Positions 5,564-10,226 of a stretch of 10,226 bases of DNA are shown here, piece after piece; positions within the stretch are counted from its first letter, which is position 1; each line of letters starts with the position of its first letter. The position numbers and the translations under genes were made by a program. The DNA is from an uncultured Coriobacteriaceae bacterium (lineage in GTDB: Bacteria > Actinomycetota > Coriobacteriia > Coriobacteriales > QAMH01). The DNA lies in assembly GCA_902783925.1 (NCBI GenBank), contig CACZSV010000008.1, positions 1 through 10,226 on the forward strand. Reading direction: 5' to 3'. The notes under the pieces are model-generated. The model did no database searches. It was not told the origin of the DNA and saw nothing but the letters and a program-made list of their open reading frames with translations.

Positions 5564-8386
5564 ATGTCTGAAAAATCCAATTACAAACACACGATGAATC
5601 TGCCCAAGACCACCTTCAAGATGAAGGCAGGCCTTGCCCAGCGCGAGCCGGAACGACTCAAGAAGTGGGAAGAGATGGACCTGTACCATCAGGTGCTCAA
5701 GGCCAACGAAGGACACGAGAGCTTCATTTTGCATGATGGTCCTCCATATGCGAATGGCCCCATTCACATTGGGCATGCGCTCAATAAGACGCTCAAGGAC
5801 ATCATCGTCAAGTACAAATCGCAGCGTGGTTATTTTGCCCCGTACGTTCCCGGCTGGGATTGCCATGGACTTCCCATCGAGAACAAGGTTGAGGAAAAGC
5901 TCGGTCCTGAGAAGATGGCCAAGATTGATACGCCCACGTTTCGCAAGATCTGCCGCGAATATGCTGAAAAGCAGCTCGATGGGCAGCGCAAGGGCTTCAA
6001 GCGTCTTGGCGTCGGCGGCGAGTGGGACAATCCATACCTTACCTTCACACCCGAATACGAAGCCGGCAACATCGAGGTCTTCAAGAAGATGTACCTTTCC
6101 GGGGCGGTTTACCGTGGTCGTAAACCCATCCATTGGTGCTCGCATTGCCATACGGCGCTCGCCGAGGCAGAAATTGAATACGCCGACGAGACGAGCCCTT
6201 CGATTTTCGTGAAGTTCCGCTTTATGCAGATGCCCGCTGCCTTCAAGCCCGTTATGCACGAAGGTGCCGAGATGTCCATCATCATCTGGACGACCACGCC
6301 GTGGACGCTGCCCGCAAATGCTGCCGTGAGCCTGGCTCCCCAAGCCGACTATTGCGCTGTTCGCGTGCGTGGCGAGTATTACATTCTTGCCTACGAGCTT
6401 GCGCAAAGCGTTGCTGAGAAGGCAGGCTGGGGCAAGCTCGATATCGTCGAGAAGGACGGCGCTCCATTCTTGGTGAAAGGAGTTGATCTGCAAGGCGAAA
6501 CCTACAGGCATCCCATTCACGAGAATATGACCGGTGTGCTCATCTACGGCGATCATGTCACGCTCGATACGGGTTCCGGTGCCGTTCACACGGCTCCTGG
6601 CCATGGCGCCGATGACTACGAGGTGGGCCAGAAGTTCAATATTCCCGTACTCATGCCCGTTGATGATGACGGCAAGTTCACCGAAGGTGGCGGTCCGTGG
6701 GCGGGTCAGGATGCCGTTGGCAGCAACGCAGAAATCATCAAATGGCTTGACGAGGACGGCTCCCTCATCGCCCGCGAGGATATGGTCCACTCGTATCCGC
6801 ATTGCTGGCGTTGCAAGCGCCCGGTTATCTTCCGTGCGACCACGCAGTGGTTCGTCTCGATGGATAAGACGGGGCTGCGCCAGGCTGCGCTCGAGCAGAT
6901 CAACAATAAGGTCCAGTGGATTCCCGGCTGGGCTTCCAACCGCATCGGCTCCATGGTCGAGGAGCGTCCTGACTGGTGCATCAGCCGCCAGCGTTTTTGG
7001 GGCGTGCCCATCCCCGTGTTCACCTGCAAATCCTGCGGCGAGACTATTGCCAACGAGGAGACATTCGACGCGGTTATCGATTTGTTCCGCACCAAAGGTG
7101 CCGACGCTTGGTACACGGAGCGTCCCGAGGACTACCTGCCACAGGGGACCTGCTGTCCTGCCTGCGGAAGCCACGATATCGAGCCCGAGACCGACGTGCT
7201 CGACGTCTGGTGGGAATCGGGCGTGTCGCACACGAGCGTCTGCGAGGCACGCGATTATTTGCGCCGTCCGGCGGACCTGTATCTGGAAGGTTCCGACCAA
7301 CATCGTGGCTGGTTCCAGTCTTCGATGCTCACGAGCGTGGGCGCATATGGCGAGGCTCCATACAAGGCGGTTATGAGCTGTGGCTTTACGGTGGACGAAA
7401 ACGGCCGCAAGATGTCGAAGTCCATCGGCAACGTCATCGATCCCAACGAGGTCTGCGATAAGTACGGTGCGGACGTACTCCGCCTGTGGGTCGGCTCAGT
7501 CGACTATTCGCAGGACGTGAGCGTGAGCCAGAATATTCTCGAGCGTACCTCTGATGCCTATCGTCGCATACGCAACACCTTCCGTTATCTGCTCAGCAAC
7601 CTCTACGATTTCACGAACGATGATTTTGTCAGCGCCGAGGACATGCTCGAGTTCGATAAATGGGCAATGAGCCGCCTGTATGCTCTTGTCGAGACCACGA
7701 CGAAGAACTACGACGAGTATCATTTCCACAGCGCATACCGAGACTGGTACGATTTCATCGTCAGCATTTCTTCGGAATACTTCGATGCGGTAAAGGACCG
7801 TCTGTACTCCGATGCTGCAGATTCGCTCGAGCGCCGCAGCGCGCAAAGCGTCCTTGCCAACGTGCTCGAGGCGATGGTGCGCCAGCTTGCTCCCATTCTC
7901 ACCTTTACCTGTGACGAGGTATGGGAGGAGTACCCCGAGGGCATGATGCAGGATGGCCGCCCCGAGTTCGTGCAGCTTGCCGGCTGGCCGAGCGAGGAAG
8001 ATTTCGTTCCCGCCATCCCCGCTCAGGAACGCGTGGAGCTGCTCGCTTCCTACGAGGATGTCATGGCCGCGCGCGACGCCGTCATGAAGGCGATCGAGGA
8101 TGCCCGCAACGACGGCGCATTCAATAAGAGCCAGGAAGTGGAAGTGACCATTTCGGGCGACGTCGACCGAGTCGGGGCTCTTGCCGTCCATGGTGCTGGC
8201 GCGCTTGCAGAGATTTTCATCGTTGCAGACGTCAAGTTCGAGCCCGTCTCTGGTAGCGACTCCTTCGTCGCCACGGTGAGCGCGGCTTCGGGCGAGAAAT
8301 GCCCGCGTTGCTGGAATTACCGCGATTTAGGCGAAGACGGTCTGTGCGCACGCTGCCACGACGTGGTCGCCGCATTTGCCGAATAG
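5564..8386 (+). CDS. ileS: Isoleucyl-tRNA synthetase
   Basis: A 940-residue class I enzyme that charges tRNA(Ile) with isoleucine in the cytoplasm and edits mischarged valine. Visible landmarks: HIGH (68-71) preceded by HDGPPYANGPI, the CP1 editing-domain segments TTTPWTLPANA and TGSGAVHTAPGHGADDY, WCISRQRFWGVPIPV in the catalytic core, and KMSKS (616-620). Cysteine pairs occur in the insertions (WCSHC; CKSCG with CCPAC), and a C-terminal zinc finger has CPRC at 913-916 and CARC at 928-931. The C-terminal finger and the length fit the ordinary bacterial type 1 enzyme. I chose ATG 5564 because MSEKSNYKHTMNLPKT fits the family N terminus; the frame stays open to a TTG at 5525 with no better support. 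Its ribosome binding site is poor (AGACGAG). No T-box is seen nearby. Confidence 0.97.
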   Translation: MSEKSNYKHTMNLPKTTFKMKAGLAQREPERLKKWEEMDLYHQVLKANEGHESFILHDGPPYANGPIHIGHALNKTLKDIIVKYKSQRGYFAPYVPGWDCHGLPIENKVEEKLGPEKMAKIDTPTFRKICREYAEKQLDGQRKGFKRLGVGGEWDNPYLTFTPEYEAGNIEVFKKMYLSGAVYRGRKPIHWCSHCHTALAEAEIEYADETSPSIFVKFRFMQMPAAFKPVMHEGAEMSIIIWTTTPWTLPANAAVSLAPQADYCAVRVRGEYYILAYELAQSVAEKAGWGKLDIVEKDGAPFLVKGVDLQGETYRHPIHENMTGVLIYGDHVTLDTGSGAVHTAPGHGADDYEVGQKFNIPVLMPVDDDGKFTEGGGPWAGQDAVGSNAEIIKWLDEDGSLIAREDMVHSYPHCWRCKRPVIFRATTQWFVSMDKTGLRQAALEQINNKVQWIPGWASNRIGSMVEERPDWCISRQRFWGVPIPVFTCKSCGETIANEETFDAVIDLFRTKGADAWYTERPEDYLPQGTCCPACGSHDIEPETDVLDVWWESGVSHTSVCEARDYLRRPADLYLEGSDQHRGWFQSSMLTSVGAYGEAPYKAVMSCGFTVDENGRKMSKSIGNVIDPNEVCDKYGADVLRLWVGSVDYSQDVSVSQNILERTSDAYRRIRNTFRYLLSNLYDFTNDDFVSAEDMLEFDKWAMSRLYALVETTTKNYDEYHFHSAYRDWYDFIVSISSEYFDAVKDRLYSDAADSLERRSAQSVLANVLEAMVRQLAPILTFTCDEVWEEYPEGMMQDGRPEFVQLAGWPSEEDFVPAIPAQERVELLASYEDVMAARDAVMKAIEDARNDGAFNKSQEVEVTISGDVDRVGALAVHGAGALAEIFIVADVKFEPVSGSDSFVATVSAASGEKCPRCWNYRDLGEDGLCARCHDVVAAFAE

Positions 8387-8396
8387 CGCGGGAAAC

Positions 8397-8415
8397 GCCT
8401 GGTTGTTCAGGCTTT
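8397..8415 (+). terminator. Weak hairpin terminator after ileS
   Basis: GCCTG (8397-8401) and CAGGC (8408-8412) form a five-base-pair stem with loop GTTGTT, followed by TTTA. The stem begins ten bases after the ileS stop. The T-run is short, so termination would be partial, leaving readthrough into lspA possible. Confidence 0.35.
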
Positions 8416-8463
8416 ACTGCAGTACGGCGATTCGTCGAGGGCGCTGAGCGTCTGTCTGACGGA

Positions 8464-8495
8464 TCGCTGTCGCAGCGAATTACGACTTGTATGAT
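8464..8495 (+). promoter_or_regulatory. Probable lspA-rluD promoter with overlapping palindrome
   Basis: TATGAT (8490-8495) is a good -10 element. Seventeen bases upstream, CTGTCG (8467-8472) is only a half-match to a -35. A perfect palindrome, TCGCTG-TCG-CAGCGA (8464-8478), covers that -35 position and is where a repressor or activator would bind. Transcription would begin near 8502, about 38 bases before ATG 8540. Confidence 0.35.
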
Positions 8496-8539
8496 GTTTG
8501 TCCTGAAGTGATGGGCAATTGCTGAAAAAGTTTGGATGC

Positions 8540-9037
8540 ATGTCTCGTAAAACGACATTTGCACTTTTCATACCCATCGTCATCGTGATGGTGCTAATCG
8601 ACCGTTTGGCAAAAGCCTGGGCGGCCGAGAGCCTCTCCTTTGGCGTGACAGGCCCGAATTTTGGCATCGTCGACATGACGCTCGTCCACAATCTGGGAGC
8701 CGCGTTTGGCATGGGGCAGGGCAATGGCTGGCTTTTCATCGCGATCGCCATCGTCATATGCATTGCGGCAATCGCTTGGCTTGCTTTTGGCACAAAACAC
8801 CATCCGCTCGAAGTCGTGAGTCTCGCGCTGCTGGTTGCCGGTGGCGTTGGCAACCTCATCGATCGTTTGACAACGGGTTACGTCGTCGACTTTATCCATT
8901 TCACCTTTGTCGATTTTCCCGTGTTCAACGTCGCGGATATGTGCGTGACCTGCGGTGTTGTTCTCTTCGTTATCAGCGTGCTCTTTACAGGTGCTTTCTC
9001 GGACGAGAAAGCGGACAAAGCGGAGACGGAAGCATGA
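8540..9037 (+). CDS. lspA: Lipoprotein signal peptidase (signal peptidase II)
   Basis: A 165-residue membrane aspartic protease that removes the signal peptide of prolipoproteins after lipid attachment. About four membrane spans: 7-22, 63-84, 92-105 and 134-152. The family motifs are present: D21 in LIDRLAKAW, HNLGAAFGM (50-58), VGNLIDR (103-109) with catalytic D108, and FNVADM (129-134) with catalytic D133. I chose ATG 8540, giving a positively charged MSRKTT before the first span. A TTG at 8519 in the same frame would add seven residues (172 in all); neither start has a strong ribosome binding site. The C-terminal tail is charged (DEKADKAETEA). The gene follows ileS, a common arrangement, and overlaps rluD by ATGA, so the two are co-translated. 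Confidence 0.94.
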   Translation: MSRKTTFALFIPIVIVMVLIDRLAKAWAAESLSFGVTGPNFGIVDMTLVHNLGAAFGMGQGNGWLFIAIAIVICIAAIAWLAFGTKHHPLEVVSLALLVAGGVGNLIDRLTTGYVVDFIHFTFVDFPVFNVADMCVTCGVVLFVISVLFTGAFSDEKADKAETEA

Positions 9038-10089
9038 CGACATACGTGTTCGATTACGATGTTTCTGCCGACGAACAGGGCATGCGTCTTGACGTACTCG
9101 TTGCTGGCCTTGGGATCGAGGCACTTGCCTCGCGCTCTGCCGCAGTGCGGCTGATAGAGAGCGGGCGCATACTCGTCAACGGACAGCCTGCGGCAAAAAA
9201 GCGCATCGTCCTCGAAGGCGATGCGATCCATATCGAGGTTCCACCGCGCTCGGGCGAGCAGAGCTTCGTCGAACCCGATTACAGCATTCCACTCGATATA
9301 CGTTACGAAGACGAGCACATTATCGTCTTGTCGAAGCAGGCGGGCCTCGTGTGCCATCCGGCTCGCGGACACTATACGGACACGCTCGTCAACGCGCTGG
9401 TCGCACATTGTGGTTTGAGCAATCTTGCGCAAGTGCAAGGGGAGGACCGTCCCGGCATCGTGCACAGGCTCGACCGCGATACAAGTGGGCTCATGCTCGC
9501 CGCTAAGACCGATCTGGCGGCGGCGCGCCTGCAAGACGGCATACGTACGCGCAATATCGACCGTCGCTATATCACGCTTGTCCATGGCTCCATTGCACAT
9601 GACACGGGCATGATCGACGCGCCGATAGCGCGTCATGTGACGGACCGTACGCGCATGGCCGTAAGCGACGCTCTCAACGCCAAAGGGGCGATCACCACGT
9701 TCACGGTGCTCGAGCGCTTCGAGGCCGGGCGTTTCGATGACGGCTATACGCTTCTCGAATGCCATCTGTTCACGGGACGCACCCATCAGATCCGCGTGCA
9801 TATGGCGTATACGCATCATCCTTGCGTGGGAGACCCGCTCTATGGCCGTGCGGCGACGGCAAAAGCACGCAATCGAGACGCTGCTCTCAAAAGCGAGATG
9901 GGTCTCGACAGGCAGTTTTTGCATTCGTACAGGCTCGCGTTCGAGCATCCCATCACAAACGAGCCCCTAAGTTTCAAAGATGTGCCTTCGGACGATTTAC
10001 TCGCAGTGCTCGAAGAACTCGAGGAGCGCTCCATGGGCCGCACAGAATATGGGAAAGAAATGCTTGCCACCGAGATGGGCGCTTTCTAG
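9034..10089 (+). CDS. rluD: RluD-family 23S rRNA pseudouridine synthase
   Basis: A 351-residue enzyme that converts uridines to pseudouridine in large ribosomal subunit RNA. An N-terminal S4 RNA-binding domain (about residues 16-68, RLDVLVAGLG...SGRILVNGQ) is followed by the RluA/RluD catalytic domain with GLVCHPARGHYTDTLVNAL (104-122) and the active-site motif HRLDRDTSGLMLAAK (144-158), where D147 is the catalytic aspartate. TGRTHQIRVHM, near residue 250, is also conserved. Length is slightly above the usual 300-330. ATG 9034 overlaps the lspA stop by four bases, with GGAG (9022-9025) eight bases upstream; the frame is open further upstream within lspA but does not encode family sequence there. 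Exact target uridines cannot be told from sequence, so the symbol is by family (Bacillus ylyB is the positional equivalent after lspA). Confidence 0.9.
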   Translation: MTTYVFDYDVSADEQGMRLDVLVAGLGIEALASRSAAVRLIESGRILVNGQPAAKKRIVLEGDAIHIEVPPRSGEQSFVEPDYSIPLDIRYEDEHIIVLSKQAGLVCHPARGHYTDTLVNALVAHCGLSNLAQVQGEDRPGIVHRLDRDTSGLMLAAKTDLAAARLQDGIRTRNIDRRYITLVHGSIAHDTGMIDAPIARHVTDRTRMAVSDALNAKGAITTFTVLERFEAGRFDDGYTLLECHLFTGRTHQIRVHMAYTHHPCVGDPLYGRAATAKARNRDAALKSEMGLDRQFLHSYRLAFEHPITNEPLSFKDVPSDDLLAVLEELEERSMGRTEYGKEMLATEMGAF

Positions 10090-10119
10090 AGAGCGCCGAA
10101 TTATCAAGATGGGCGTCTC
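10089..10119 (+). terminator. Possible imperfect hairpin at the rluD end
   Basis: GAGA-G-CGCC (10089-10097) can pair with GGCG-TCTC (10112-10119), leaving one G bulged and a 14-base loop. No T-run follows, so it is at best a weak or Rho-assisted terminator or a transcript-end stabiliser. Confidence 0.2.
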
Positions 10120-10143
10120 GTAGCTCATAACGAATTACTCCTA

Positions 10144-10226
10144 TTGAAAAAAATACTTACACGGCGACGAAGTTTTATGTACAGTCGTATATGTAAGAAA
10201 CAAGCGCAGTGAGACGCTGTACATAT
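10144..10226. promoter_or_regulatory. Regulatory region with TATGTA half-sites for a gene beyond the window
   Basis: This AT-rich end of the window contains a nine-base inverted repeat, TATGTACAG (10176-10184) and CTGTACATA (10217-10225), 32 bases apart. A further TATGTA at 10190-10195 lies 14 bp after the first in direct orientation. CTTACA (10156-10161) and TGTAAG (10192-10197) form another inverted pair. A promoter candidate is TTACAC (10157-10162) with TACAGT (10180-10185) 17 bp apart, so the half-sites would sit on and just downstream of the -10 element. That arrangement fits repression by a dimeric regulator, family unknown. The controlled gene lies to the right of the window. Confidence 0.4.

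Noticed and set aside
5531..7303. A 590-codon open frame on the minus strand, opposite ileS
   Set aside because: It is the shadow of a strongly biased GC-rich coding sequence. The plus-strand protein is an unmistakable isoleucyl-tRNA synthetase and the antisense product has no recognisable domain.
8878..9948. A 356-codon minus-strand open frame opposite lspA and rluD
   Set aside because: Same reason: a codon-bias shadow of two clear plus-strand genes, with no recognisable motifs.

Overview
The window looks like a chromosomal stretch from a moderately GC-rich, Gram-positive-type actinobacterium. My best guess is class Coriobacteriia (Eggerthella/Slackia relatives). This rests on general protein style, codon use with G/C-rich third positions, the UbiE-type menaquinone methyltransferase and the ileS-lspA-rluD order; I ran no database search. 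Every supported gene is on the + strand. I see no tRNA, rRNA, CRISPR array, transposase or phage gene.

Layout. Positions 1-299 hold no convincing gene. They start with two copies of a palindromic site exactly 52 bp apart (2-33 and 54-85), followed by GC-rich sequence and a probable menG promoter. Positions 300-3976 are a tight four-gene operon: menG (demethylmenaquinone methyltransferase), the ATPase and permease of a NitT/TauT-family ABC importer without a binding protein, and cca (CCA-adding tRNA nucleotidyltransferase). The junctions are +4, -8 and +3 bp. Positions 3977-4137 are a non-coding leader with a small hairpin and two short stretches resembling the 3' half of a c-di-GMP-I riboswitch (weak). 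Positions 4138-5125 encode a secreted protein with three DUF5648-type repeats, now split over three frames by two single-base shifts. Positions 5259-5519 encode an 86-residue DUF3467-like protein. Then come ileS (5564-8386), a short gap with a possible terminator and a promoter, and lspA-rluD, which overlap by 4 bp (8540-10089). The last 137 bases look like a regulatory region for a gene beyond the window, with TATGTA-type half-sites in both orientations.

How the genes work together. Most are housekeeping genes: quinone maturation for respiration (menG), tRNA 3'-end completion (cca), isoleucine charging (ileS), lipoprotein signal peptide removal (lspA) and 23S rRNA pseudouridylation (rluD). 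The less ordinary parts are the importer half-cassette coupled to menG, the broken surface-protein gene, the DUF3467-like gene before ileS, and the paired palindromes at both ends of the window.

I did not find a clear previously undescribed system. The best leads are the twin 52-bp-spaced palindromes, the menG-linked importer without a binding protein, and the double frameshift in the secreted repeat protein.
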